From Luteitalea sp. (GTDB taxonomy: Bacteria; Acidobacteriota; Vicinamibacteria; Vicinamibacterales; CAVVIG01): a stretch of 40,242 bases of DNA. The translations under genes and the position numbers were made by a program. Under the pieces are notes generated by a model. It was not told where the DNA came from. It saw only the letters and a program-made list of their open reading frames with translations, and ran no database searches. Shown here in pieces: positions 1 through 7,836 of the stretch. Location of the stretch: assembly GCA_009380045.1 (NCBI GenBank), contig WHSN01000015.1:1-40242 (forward strand). Reading direction: 5' to 3'. Position 1 is the first letter of the stretch, and the number at the start of each line of letters is the position of its first letter.

Positions 1-77
1 ACGAAGAAGTTGAGACGCCGGACGCGTACGCGCGGCTGTGCGCGCGAAAGCCCGTCCGGCCGAAACCCGGCGCTCAC
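1..77 (-). CDS. Possible start of an unknown gene, cut by the left edge
   Basis: An open frame begins with GTG at 77 on the minus strand and runs off the window without a stop. It opens MSAGFRPDGLSRAQP and continues with an arginine-rich stretch. The GTG lies one base after the PHP gene stop, as expected for the next gene of the tightly packed minus-strand operon. Only 25 codons are visible and no family can be named. The call rests on spacing and the absence of stops, and at this GC content an open frame of this length is weak evidence. Confidence 0.4.
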   Translation of the reverse strand, partial: MSAGFRPDGLSRAQPRVRVRRLNFF

Positions 78-78
78 G

Positions 79-906
79 TCACTTCTGGCGCGTCAAGCTC
101 TTGAGGCGATCGAACTCGGGGCGGGGCAGCGAGACGCTGCCGGGGCCGCCACCGCCGTGCGCGTCGTCGGCGTGGTAGTCCGACCCGCCGCTGACCGCGA
201 GTTCGAGGTCCGCTGCGAGGTCGAGATAGTGGCGGGTGGCGCGCGCGTCATGGTCGGTGTGGTAGGCCTCGAGCGCGTCCATCCCTGCGGCCGCGAATGC
301 CGGAATCCACTCATCGTGCTCGACGAGAACCGGGTGCGCGAGGGAGGCGACGCCGCCGGCGCCGTGAATCCTGCTGAACACCTCCTCCGGGGAGGGCCCG
401 ACCCGCGGCACGAAAGCCGGGCGACCGGGCGACAGCCAGCGGTCGAACGCGTCGCTGACGTTCTCGACGTGGCCGCCCGCGACCAGCGCGCGGGCAATCC
501 ACGGCCGGCCCGCCGATCTCGATGAGTCTTCGAGACCCGGCTGGAGAACCGCCTCGGCATCGAGCGTGATGCCGTTCGCCGCCAGGCGCGCGATCATCTC
601 ACGCACGCGATCGACGCGCCGCCGGCGCTGTTCGGCGAGAAACGCCTGCAGACCGCCAGCTGCGGCATCGATGAAGTACCCGAGCACGTGGACATCCGAG
701 CCGTCGACGACGGCGGTGATCTCGATGCCGGCGACGAACTCGACGCCGGCGCGGCTGCAGGATTCCGCCACGGCGGCGCAGCCGGCGACGGTGTCGTGAT
801 CGGTCACGCTCAGCACCTGCACGCCGGCGCGTGCCGCGCGGTCGACCAGTTCGCGCGGCGTGCAGCGGCCGTCCGAGGCGGTGGTATGGGTGTGGAGATC
901 GATCAC
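79..906 (-). CDS. PHP-domain metal-dependent phosphoesterase
   Basis: 275 aa. The N-terminus IDLHTHTTASDG is the first PHP metal motif (HxH), followed by VTDHDTVAG. Later histidines (SLAHPVL) and the C-terminal GGSDYHAD complete the PHP metal set. The family hydrolyses phosphoesters; short stand-alone members related to the YciV/RnaseAM type act on 3',5'-bisphosphates or short RNA ends, but the substrate here cannot be read. The ORF track extends to 1095. GTG at 906 is chosen because the conserved first motif starts one codon later and because GTG overlaps the upstream stop as GTGA, a translational-coupling arrangement. It is the third gene after erpA and the Fur/rubrerythrin fusion. Confidence 0.85.
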   Translation of the reverse strand: MIDLHTHTTASDGRCTPRELVDRAARAGVQVLSVTDHDTVAGCAAVAESCSRAGVEFVAGIEITAVVDGSDVHVLGYFIDAAAGGLQAFLAEQRRRRVDRVREMIARLAANGITLDAEAVLQPGLEDSSRSAGRPWIARALVAGGHVENVSDAFDRWLSPGRPAFVPRVGPSPEEVFSRIHGAGGVASLAHPVLVEHDEWIPAFAAAGMDALEAYHTDHDARATRHYLDLAADLELAVSGGSDYHADDAHGGGGPGSVSLPRPEFDRLKSLTRQK

Positions 907-1856
907 AGAGCGGGTGTGACGCCTTCGTCCGAGCGGCGCAGGCCGAGCCGCTGGCGCAGGGCGCGGTATTCGTCGATCAGGAGATCGCGATGCGCGCGCT
1001 CTTCGTCCGCGAACTCGAGAAACACCTGCTTGCCCTCCGAGTCTTCGAACCGGTCGCCGTATTTCTTGAAGAACTTGTGCGAATCCCGCTCGCACTTGAT
1101 GCCGATGAGCAGCGCCTGCAGATCGTCGACGCCGGCGCTCAACTTTTCAGCGCCCTCGGCGAAGATGCCGTTCGCCGCTCCCTTGAAGAACAGGAACGTC
1201 GGTCGCGACTCGAGCAGCGGATCGGTCGCGATCAGCTCCTGGTAACGTTTCTCGAGCGTTCCGAGGTGTTCCTTCTCCTCCGCGGCCAGACGACGAAACA
1301 CGTCACGGCCGCGCGGATCGCTCGTCAGCGTTGCGGCTCGGGTATAGAAGTCGAGGCCGGAGCGCTCCGTCGCCACGGCAATGCGGAGCGCGTCGCGGGC
1401 GAACACCCGCTCGGTGGTCTCGCCGTCGATCGGCGGAATCTTGGCGCCGGTGCGACACTCCTCGCAGGCGCCGTAGACCTGGATGATCGTCTGTTCGGGC
1501 ACGAAATTCCGCGCCGCCGCAATCTCCTCGATGAGCGCTTCCACATCGGAGCTGAGAAACTCGGACGACCGGTGACACTCGTTGCAGACGAAGTGAAAAT
1601 GACGGGGATGGCGGTAGGACGGTTCGAATCGCGAGCGGCCCTCGCCGAAATCGACCTTGCGGGCGATGCCGGCGTTCACCATCCACTGGAGTGTCCGGTA
1701 GACGGTGGCGCGGCCGATCCCTGCATCCTCGCTGCGGACGAGGTCGCACAGATCGTCCGCGCTCAGATGCCCTTTCTGGCGCAGGAAGATGTTGAGGATT
1801 CGGTCCCGCTTGCTCGAACGCTTCCCGCCGACCGGGCGCAGGCCCGAAACATCCAA
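903..1856 (-). CDS. Fur-family regulator fused to a rubrerythrin-like ferritin domain
   Basis: 317 aa with two domains. Residues 1-140 are a Fur/PerR-type repressor: a winged helix with recognition helix GRATVYRTL, a histidine-rich metal region (H83, H86, H88) and two CxxC pairs (C91/C94, C131/C134) that form the structural zinc site in this family. Residues 155-300 look like a rubrerythrin/ferritin-like four-helix bundle: E164 followed by Y171, E194-x-x-H197, E256 and E286-x-x-H289, the usual di-iron ligand pattern. There is no C-terminal rubredoxin domain. The likely role is a metal- or peroxide-sensing repressor with its own di-iron centre; that is inference. The start is TTG, 5 bp after the erpA stop. 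The stop overlaps the PHP start. Confidence 0.85.
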   Translation of the reverse strand: MDVSGLRPVGGKRSSKRDRILNIFLRQKGHLSADDLCDLVRSEDAGIGRATVYRTLQWMVNAGIARKVDFGEGRSRFEPSYRHPRHFHFVCNECHRSSEFLSSDVEALIEEIAAARNFVPEQTIIQVYGACEECRTGAKIPPIDGETTERVFARDALRIAVATERSGLDFYTRAATLTSDPRGRDVFRRLAAEEKEHLGTLEKRYQELIATDPLLESRPTFLFFKGAANGIFAEGAEKLSAGVDDLQALLIGIKCERDSHKFFKKYGDRFEDSEGKQVFLEFADEERAHRDLLIDEYRALRQRLGLRRSDEGVTPAL

Positions 1857-1861
1857 GTGCG

Positions 1862-2191
1862 TTATTCGACCGTGAAGGACGACCCGCAGCCGCAGGTGGA
1901 CGTGGCGTTCGGGTTCTTGATCGTGAACCCTCCGCCAGTGACGGTGTCCACGAAGTCGACCTGAGCGCCAGTCAGATACCGGACGCTGATGGGGTCCACG
2001 AACAGCTTGATGCCATGCGACTCGTACACCTGGTCACCCGCACCCTGGCCGTTCTCCTCGATCATCAGGCCATACTGGAAACCCGAGCATCCGCCGCCCT
2101 GGACGAACACACGGAGGCCGCTGCCGGCCTTGTTTTCTTCGGACAGGAGCTCGGTGATTTTGGAGGCGGCCGTTTCCGATACGTTGATCAT
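1862..2191 (-). CDS. erpA: A-type iron-sulfur cluster carrier (ErpA/IscA/HesB)
   Basis: 109 aa, typical family length. The three conserved cluster-binding cysteines are present: C35 in GGGCSGF and C100/C102 in the C-terminal CGCG motif. These proteins carry [2Fe-2S] or [4Fe-4S] clusters to apo-enzymes in the cytoplasm. The ORF track begins 16 codons earlier; ATG at 2191 is preferred because GAGGAG lies about 10 nt upstream and the family starts at INVSE. It is the first gene of the minus-strand operon with the Fur/rubrerythrin fusion. ErpA, IscA and SufA are hard to separate by sequence, so the symbol is a best guess. Confidence 0.9.
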   Translation of the reverse strand: MINVSETAASKITELLSEENKAGSGLRVFVQGGGCSGFQYGLMIEENGQGAGDQVYESHGIKLFVDPISVRYLTGAQVDFVDTVTGGGFTIKNPNATSTCGCGSSFTVE

Positions 2192-2218
2192 CTGAAAATT
2201 TCTCCTCAAGTTACCGCC

Positions 2219-2226
2219 ATTATACC
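2219..2226. promoter_or_regulatory. Shared divergent -10 core between erpA and fdhE
   Basis: The 46 bp between the two start codons contain ATTATACC. Read on the minus strand it gives TATAAT, 27 nt before the erpA ATG. Read on the plus strand it gives TATACC, 11 nt before the fdhE ATG. No good -35 is visible either way. Similar cores occur in three other divergent gaps of this window. Confidence 0.55.
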
Positions 2227-2237
2227 ATTCAGTCTCC

Positions 2238-3164
2238 ATGCCTTACGTCGCCATGGCCCCCGCCGTCCGTGGGACCCGTCTGGCCGCAGCCACGGCCCGC
2301 TGGGACGCAATTCTCGCCCTTCGGCCAGACCTGGCGCCGGCGGTTGAACTGCAGCGCCACCTCCTCGGGGTGATCGGACGGCTGGCGGACACCATCGAAG
2401 AGGGCCGGTTCCCGCGCCTTTCACTGCCGTCGAACTATCTCGCCGCCAAGCTGGCCACCGGTGTTCCCGCCTTGTCGGGCGAGCCAATCCCTCTGCCGGT
2501 CCCGCTGCTCAAACCCGCACTGCTCGAGCTGTGCGAGCATCTGTCGCGAGGCGGAGCAGGCGAGGCGGCAGACCACATCCGGACCGCTCTCGATGAGACG
2601 CGGATGGAAGCCGGTTCGTTGCTGACCGCTTCGCTCAAGCGTGACCAGGCCGCCATTCGAACCGGCGCCGTCCATCGGGGCCTGGCGCCCGATCTCCTGT
2701 GGCTCGTCGCCGAACTGGCCGTCAGTCCGTTCGTCTACATGCTGCAACAGAGCCTGTTCTCCTCAGCGGAGCCGAGCTCTTCATTGCGAAGCTCGACCGA
2801 CGCCTGGCGCCATGGCTACTGCCTGTCGTGCGGCTCCTGGCCGGTTCTGGCCGAAGTCGCCGACGGCCACCGAATCTTACGCTGCTCGTTCTGCGCACTC
2901 GCTTGGGAGCTCGCCACGCACGCGTGCGTCTACTGCGGCCACTCCGGCGAAAAGTTCGTCACCGCCGCACCGGACGGCGACAGGAGCGATCGCCGTCTCG
3001 AAGCCTGCGGCGCGTGCGGCGCGTACCTCAAGACCGCGGATGTCGCGGCGCTGTCGCCGTTCCCGCTCCTGGCGATCGCCGATCTCGAGACAATGGAGCT
3101 CGACACGATGGCGATGGAACACGGCTACGCCCGCCCGCCGATGAAAGATTTCGCCAAACGGTAG
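2238..3164 (+). CDS. fdhE: FdhE-like formate dehydrogenase accessory protein
   Basis: 308 aa. The C-terminal half carries four CxxC zinc-ribbon motifs in the FdhE arrangement: CLSC near residue 195, then CSFC, CVYC and CGAC. The N-terminal half is helical and poorly conserved, as in the family. FdhE is a cytoplasmic rubredoxin-like factor needed to mature respiratory formate dehydrogenases before export. No formate dehydrogenase gene is in the window. The ATG lies 11 nt after a possible -10, so the mRNA may have almost no leader. The gene converges on the fumarase gene. Confidence 0.8.
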   Translation: MPYVAMAPAVRGTRLAAATARWDAILALRPDLAPAVELQRHLLGVIGRLADTIEEGRFPRLSLPSNYLAAKLATGVPALSGEPIPLPVPLLKPALLELCEHLSRGGAGEAADHIRTALDETRMEAGSLLTASLKRDQAAIRTGAVHRGLAPDLLWLVAELAVSPFVYMLQQSLFSSAEPSSSLRSSTDAWRHGYCLSCGSWPVLAEVADGHRILRCSFCALAWELATHACVYCGHSGEKFVTAAPDGDRSDRRLEACGACGAYLKTADVAALSPFPLLAIADLETMELDTMAMEHGYARPPMKDFAKR

Positions 3165-3187
3165 GAGCGCGCCACCGAGCTCAGGGT

Positions 3188-3235
3188 CCACGGAGAGCCC
3201 TAAAAACAGGCCCCGCGATCCTCGGTGCTCCGTGG
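3188..3235. terminator. Inverted repeat between convergent fdhE and fumarase genes
   Basis: CCACGGAG (3188-3195) pairs with CTCCGTGG (3228-3235). The 86-bp gap separates two converging genes, so the repeat could end either transcript. There is no clear T-run, and the function is inferred from position only. Confidence 0.35.
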
Positions 3236-3240
3236 CCCAA

Positions 3241-3263
3241 GCTCCGGGGCTCACCCCCGGAGC
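3241..3263 (-). terminator. Hairpin containing the fumarase stop codon
   Basis: GCTCCGGGG (3241-3249) and CCCCGGAGC (3255-3263) form a perfect 9-bp stem with a five-base loop. On the minus strand the fumarase TGA lies at the loop. No U-tract follows, so it may serve as a 3'-end barrier rather than a classical intrinsic terminator. Confidence 0.45.
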
Positions 3264-4768
3264 GCCGCCAGCTGCTCCCCGGAGGTTTCTTCGATGTCCC
3301 TGTGCAGGCTGTTGCCGTGCGCGTCCATTGTGACGATCGCCGGGAACGCGTCGACCCGGAGGTGCCACATCGCTTCCGGAGTGCCAAACTCCAGCAGCGA
3401 CACGCCCTCGACCGCCGTGATTGACCGCGCGTAGAACTGCGCCGCCCCGCCGATCGCGTTCAGGTACACCGCGCCGTGCTCTTTCAAGGCGGCGAGCGTC
3501 TTCGCGCCCATGCCTCCCTTGCCGATGACGGCGCGCACGCCGTACCGCTTGATGATCTCGCCCTGATACGGCTCTTCCCGGATGCTCGTGGTCGGGCCGG
3601 CCGCGGTCACGCGCCAGCCGTCGCCCTCTTTCACCACGACGGGGCCGCAGTGGTAGAGGACGGAGCCGCGCAGATCGACCGGCGGCTCGTGCTTCATGAG
3701 ATGCGCGTGTACGGCGTCGCGTCCGGTGAACATGCGTCCCGACACCAGCACCATGTCGCCGACCCTGAGCGCACGCACGTCCTCTTCAGTGAGCGGCGCA
3801 TTCAGCACCAGCTCCTTGCCGGTGCGGACGAATCCGGCCTGATCGATCATCGGAATGATCGGATGCGACGGGTCACGATACAGCCAGGTCCTGATTTCCC
3901 CGGTCGATCGGTCGAGGATCACGCCGAGTCGCCGGAACGCCCAGCAGTCGTAGGCGACCGAGACGAAAAAGCTCGCCGGCAGACGATTGAGCGCTGCCAC
4001 TTTGCACCCGATCAGCGTCACCTTGCCGCCAAACCCCATCGGACCGATCTCGAGCGTGTTCACCGTCGACATCACGGAGGCTTCGAGCTCGGCCAGCCTC
4101 CGATCCGGGTTCACGTCGTCCAGGGTGCGGAACAGCTGCTCCTTCGCGTGCAGATATCCAGAGGTGCGATCGCCGCCGACACAGACCCCCACGGCCCCGG
4201 GACTGCAGCCTTTCCCCTGCGCGTTCCACACCGCGTGGAGGATGCACTTCCTCACACCGTCGAGCGTCCGATCCGCCCGGCCGAGATGCGCCAGGTCGAC
4301 CGGCAGCGCGTACTGCGCGTTGGTGTTCTCGCAGCCGCCGCCCTTCAGAATCAGCTTGACCTCGATGTCGTCCCGTTCCCATTGATCGAAATGGATGATC
4401 GGGGTGCCGGGCCCGAGGTTGTCCCCCGAGTTCTCGCCGGTCAGCGAATCGACCGAATTGGGCCGCAGCTTGCCCCGCCGCGTCGCTTCACGAATCGCGT
4501 CGCGGATCTGGGCGCGCATCCAGATCTGGTTGGCGCCAACCGGGACGTGCACCTCGAAGGTCGGCATCCCGGTGTCCTGGCAGATCGCGCCCTCGTGATC
4601 GACCGCCAGATCGATGTTCTGCGAAATGATCGTCAGCGCCTGTGACGCGCGCGTCCCGGCGGGCTCGGCCGTGGTCGCGATCTTCATCGCCGCCCTGACG
4701 TCGGGCGGGAGATCGGTCGACGTGCGGACAATCAGTTGGAGGACGCTGTCGAAGAATGATGGAAGCAT
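3251..4768 (-). CDS. fumA: Fumarate hydratase, class I (iron-sulfur, single chain)
   Basis: 505 aa, the size of single-chain class I fumarases in which alpha and beta parts are joined. It interconverts fumarate and malate in the TCA cycle using an oxygen-sensitive [4Fe-4S] cluster. Visible family motifs include AICQDTGMPTF, GGGCENTNAQYALP, GKGCSPGAVGV and the late GKGGMG segment; the cysteines in the first three are the expected cluster ligands. ATG at 4768 is preferred to the ORF-track start because the protein then begins MLPSFFDSVLQLI as relatives do and does not run into the divergent aspA gene. It could be named fumB equally well; a class I tartrate dehydratase is less likely at this length. 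Confidence 0.9.
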   Translation of the reverse strand: MLPSFFDSVLQLIVRTSTDLPPDVRAAMKIATTAEPAGTRASQALTIISQNIDLAVDHEGAICQDTGMPTFEVHVPVGANQIWMRAQIRDAIREATRRGKLRPNSVDSLTGENSGDNLGPGTPIIHFDQWERDDIEVKLILKGGGCENTNAQYALPVDLAHLGRADRTLDGVRKCILHAVWNAQGKGCSPGAVGVCVGGDRTSGYLHAKEQLFRTLDDVNPDRRLAELEASVMSTVNTLEIGPMGFGGKVTLIGCKVAALNRLPASFFVSVAYDCWAFRRLGVILDRSTGEIRTWLYRDPSHPIIPMIDQAGFVRTGKELVLNAPLTEEDVRALRVGDMVLVSGRMFTGRDAVHAHLMKHEPPVDLRGSVLYHCGPVVVKEGDGWRVTAAGPTTSIREEPYQGEIIKRYGVRAVIGKGGMGAKTLAALKEHGAVYLNAIGGAAQFYARSITAVEGVSLLEFGTPEAMWHLRVDAFPAIVTMDAHGNSLHRDIEETSGEQLAALRG

Positions 4769-4785
4769 GAGCGTCGGACCCGCCC

Positions 4786-4793
4786 AGTATAAT
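4786..4793. promoter_or_regulatory. Shared divergent -10 core between fumarase and aspA
   Basis: AGTATAAT lies in the 31-bp gap. The plus-strand TATAAT (4788-4793) is followed after 6 nt by the aspA ATG, which would make the aspA transcript leaderless. The minus-strand reading TATACT lies 17 nt before the fumarase ATG. No -35 match is seen. Confidence 0.6.
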
Positions 4794-4799
4794 CGAGCG

Positions 4800-6209
4800 A
4801 TGGGATTCCGCACCGAGCGCGACCCGCTGGGCGAGCTGAGGGTTCCCTCGGAGGCGTACTACGGCGTGCAGACCGAGCGCGCGGTCGAGAACTTTCCGAT
4901 CAGCGGTCTCCGCGCCCCGGCCGACCTCATCACCGCAACCATCCTGGTCAAGAAGGCGGCCGCCCGGGCCAACCGGGAGCTCGGCCGACTCGATCCGGCG
5001 ATCGCCGACGCCATTGCCGCGGCGGCTGACGAGATCCTCGCCGGGAAACTGCGCGACCACTTCGTGGTGGACGTCTACCAGGCCGGGGCGGGAACCTCGC
5101 ACAACATGAACGCGAACGAGGTGCTCGCCAATCGTGCGGGGGAGCTCCTGGGCGAGCCGCGCGGATCGTACGCGCGAGTGCATCCCAATGACCACGTGAA
5201 CATGGGGCAGTCGACCAACGACGTGTTCCCCGCTTCGACCCGTCTCGCCCTGCTGCTGGGCTCCGCTCCCCTGGTCGAGGCCGCGCACGCGCTCGTCAAG
5301 AGCCTTTCGCTCAAGGCGGCTGCATTCGCGACCACCGTGAAGACCGGCCGCACGCACCTGCAGGACGCGGTGCCGATCACCCTCGGGCAGGAATTCAGCG
5401 GCTACGCGGCGTGCCTCGCCAGCGGCGCAGACGACGTGGAGCATGCCGCGCGGCAGCTGGAAGAGTTGAACGTCGGCGCCACGGCGGTCGGGACCGGGTT
5501 GAATGCCGGCGACGCGTACCGCGTGCGCGTCGTCGATCTGCTTGCGCGCGAAACGGGTCTCGGCCTGCGGCCGGCGGCCAACCTGTTCCGCGTGACGCAG
5601 AGCATGGGCGACGTGCTCGCCTACTCGGGGGCGATGCGCCGGCTCGCGGTGGAGCTCGGAAAAGTGGCGAGCGACCTTCGGTTGCTCAGCATGGGGCCCC
5701 GCGCGGGGCTGTCGGAGATCGCGCTGCCGGCGGTGCAGCCGGGCTCGTCGATCATGCCCGGCAAGGTGAATCCATCGGTTCCGGAGATGGTGAATCAGGT
5801 GTGCTTCCAGGTCATGGGATGCGACACGACCGTGGCGCTCGCCTGTGAGGCGGGGCAGCTGGAGCTGAACGTGATGATGCCCGTGATCGCATGGAACGCG
5901 CTGCACGCCTCGACGATCCTGAGGACGTCGATCGACGTGTTCCGTGCGCGCTGCGTGGAGGGCATCACCGCCGACGGCGCACGGGCGCGCGAGCTGCTCG
6001 ATCGCAGTACCGCGACGGCGACGGCGCTCAGTCCCTACATCGGCTACGCCGCTACCGCGGAGATCGCCAAGGAATCGGTGACCACCGGGCGGCCAATCCG
6101 CGAGCTCGTGCTCGAGCGGAAGCTGCTCGACGCGCGACAACTCGACGACATTCTGTCCGTCGACGCCATGACGCGCGGTGGCATCGTCGGCGCCAAGGGT
6201 GAGAAATGA
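4800..6209 (+). CDS. aspA: Aspartate ammonia-lyase (aspartase)
   Basis: 469 aa, typical for the aspartase/fumarase superfamily. It converts L-aspartate to fumarate and ammonia. The catalytic loop GSSIMPGKVNP lies near residues 314-325 and is followed by a sequence of aspartase type (EMVNQVCFQVMG, then EAGQLELNV) rather than the fumarase C form. The N-terminal YYGVQTERAVENF and MGQSTNDVFP also fit. The ORF-track start is 62 codons too early; ATG at 4800 gives the usual N-terminus and follows a TATAAT by 6 nt. The stop overlaps the next gene as ATGA. A fumarase C function cannot be fully excluded, but a class I fumarase is encoded divergently next door. Confidence 0.85.
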   Translation: MGFRTERDPLGELRVPSEAYYGVQTERAVENFPISGLRAPADLITATILVKKAAARANRELGRLDPAIADAIAAAADEILAGKLRDHFVVDVYQAGAGTSHNMNANEVLANRAGELLGEPRGSYARVHPNDHVNMGQSTNDVFPASTRLALLLGSAPLVEAAHALVKSLSLKAAAFATTVKTGRTHLQDAVPITLGQEFSGYAACLASGADDVEHAARQLEELNVGATAVGTGLNAGDAYRVRVVDLLARETGLGLRPAANLFRVTQSMGDVLAYSGAMRRLAVELGKVASDLRLLSMGPRAGLSEIALPAVQPGSSIMPGKVNPSVPEMVNQVCFQVMGCDTTVALACEAGQLELNVMMPVIAWNALHASTILRTSIDVFRARCVEGITADGARARELLDRSTATATALSPYIGYAATAEIAKESVTTGRPIRELVLERKLLDARQLDDILSVDAMTRGGIVGAKGEK

Positions 6210-7027
6210 GGCGGCGCGGGCAGGCGGGACGCGGCGGCCGGGGACGGCCGGCAAGGCCCGGAAGGCGGGCGCGTTACTTGTTCGCATGCACGTGTGTCGT
6301 TGGCTTTCTCCTACCCGCCCGAACAGCCCAACCAGCCCTGCCGGCCACCGCCGACTTGCCTGCCCAACCCGCCCCGGGCGTCGTGTCCGCCGCCGCGCAA
6401 TCACGTGCGGCGGTCAGAAAAGGACGGCTGTTTCCGCCAACCGATCTCGGGCTCCTCGAATCGCCCGACAGGGAACAGTGGCAGAAGCCGGATCTGATCA
6501 TGGACGCCCTCAGGATTGGGGAGGGGGACAATGTCGCGGACATGGGCGCGGGCGGCGGGTGGTTTACGGCGCGGCTGGCGAGGCGCGTCTGGCCGACCGG
6601 GCTGGTCTATGCCCAGGATATTCAGCCGACGATGCTCGAAGCGATTGCCCGGATGGTCCAGCGTGAAGGATTGAACAACGTCCGCACCGTCCTTGGCACG
6701 CCGACCGACCCGAAGCTGCCGCCAAATCTCGATGTGGTCCTGATCGTGGACGCGTATCACGAGATGAACGAGGGGCCGGACGTGATCCTGACGCTGCTCC
6801 GGAACATCTCCCGCGCGCTGAAGCCGCAGGGACGGCTCGGGATCGTCGATTTTCTGCCGGGCGGCGGCGGGCCCGGTCCCTCCGCCGAGGAACGGATCGA
6901 CCCGGACGCGGTGATTCGTACGGTCGAGAGCGCCGGTCTCAAGCTCCAGTCGCGCGAGCCGGTGCCGCCGTTTCAATTCCTGCTGGTGTTCGGCCGAGCA
7001 TCCCCCGCGCCGCGTCGGGCGTCGTGA
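6206..7027 (+). CDS. Predicted exported SAM-dependent methyltransferase
   Basis: 273 aa. After a basic, low-complexity N-terminus there is a hydrophobic stretch (YLFACTCVVGFLLPA, about residues 24-38), then an alanine/proline-rich linker and a class I methyltransferase fold. Motif I is VADMGAGGGWFTARLA, the acidic end of strand 2 is YAQDIQP, and later strands include DVVLIVDAYHEM and LGIVDFLPGG. Methyltransferases of this type with a signal-like N-terminus occur in acidobacterial proteomes, but the substrate is unknown. The gene is coupled to aspA by ATGA and to thiD by GTGA. A later start that removes the hydrophobic part is possible, since GC-rich 5' ends are often over-extended. Confidence 0.65.
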   Translation: MRRRGQAGRGGRGRPARPGRRARYLFACTCVVGFLLPARTAQPALPATADLPAQPAPGVVSAAAQSRAAVRKGRLFPPTDLGLLESPDREQWQKPDLIMDALRIGEGDNVADMGAGGGWFTARLARRVWPTGLVYAQDIQPTMLEAIARMVQREGLNNVRTVLGTPTDPKLPPNLDVVLIVDAYHEMNEGPDVILTLLRNISRALKPQGRLGIVDFLPGGGGPGPSAEERIDPDAVIRTVESAGLKLQSREPVPPFQFLLVFGRASPAPRRAS

Positions 7028-7836
7028 CCGTCCGTCCTCCTCGGACCGCCCTCACCATTGCGGGCAGCGATTCCGGCGGCGGAGCTGGCATTCAGGCCGA
7101 CCTCAAGACTTTCGCCGCGCTCGGCGTGTACGGCACCTCTGCCATCGCCGCCATCACGGCCCAGAATACGATCGGGGTGACGGCCGCCGAATCGGTGGGC
7201 ACAGACCTGGTCATCGCGCAGATCGAAGCGGTCGCTGGTGACATCGAGCTGCATGCCACCAAGACCGGCATGCTGGCCACTGCGGCGCTGGTCGAGGCCG
7301 TGGCCGCCACCATCAAGGCGCTCGAGCTGCCGCTGGTGGTCGTCGACCCTGTGATTGTGGCCAAGAGCGGAGATCGTCTGCTCGACGAGGACGCCGTGCA
7401 GGCCATGCGCGCCGAGCTGCTACCGGTTTCCTACGTCGTCACACCAAACATTCCCGAAGCGGAAGTCTTGAGCGGGAGATCGATTGCGTCCTTGAACGAT
7501 GCACGCGATGCCGCGCAACGAATCCATGCGCTTGGTCCCGGCGCGGTGATCGTGAAGGGCGGGCATGGAGTCGGCGCCGAAATCGTCGATCTGCTGTTCG
7601 ACGGCGAGCGATTCGTCGAGTTCCGGACGCCGAGGCTCCGGACGCGGAACACTCACGGCACCGGCTGCACGTTCGCGTCGGCCATCGCCGCGCACCTGGC
7701 GGTCGGGTTCGCGCTGGCCGAGGCTGCCGAGCGGGCACAGGCCTATGTGGCCGGCGCGATTCGACACGGCCTCGCCATCGGTCACGGCCACGGCCCACTC
7801 GATCATTTCTGGACCGGATCGATCCCACGATCCTAG
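7024..7836 (+). CDS. thiD: Hydroxymethylpyrimidine/phosphomethylpyrimidine kinase
   Basis: 270 aa, standard for ThiD. It phosphorylates HMP and HMP-phosphate in thiamine synthesis, in the cytoplasm. The ribokinase-fold signatures are clear: the N-terminal GSDSGGGAGIQADLKTF, the central VVDPVIVAKSG, and the C-terminal GTGCTFASAIAAHLA, which holds the anion hole and catalytic base region. The start is GTG overlapping the methyltransferase stop. No other thiamine gene is nearby. Confidence 0.93.
   Translation: MTVRPPRTALTIAGSDSGGGAGIQADLKTFAALGVYGTSAIAAITAQNTIGVTAAESVGTDLVIAQIEAVAGDIELHATKTGMLATAALVEAVAATIKALELPLVVVDPVIVAKSGDRLLDEDAVQAMRAELLPVSYVVTPNIPEAEVLSGRSIASLNDARDAAQRIHALGPGAVIVKGGHGVGAEIVDLLFDGERFVEFRTPRLRTRNTHGTGCTFASAIAAHLAVGFALAEAAERAQAYVAGAIRHGLAIGHGHGPLDHFWTGSIPRS

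Noticed and set aside
10-525. 171-aa plus-strand ORF at the left edge
   Set aside because: Shadow of the PHP gene on the minus strand.
4488-6404. 638-aa minus-strand ORF opposite aspA
   Set aside because: Arginine/histidine-rich composition with no motifs; shadow of aspA and the fumarase 5' end.
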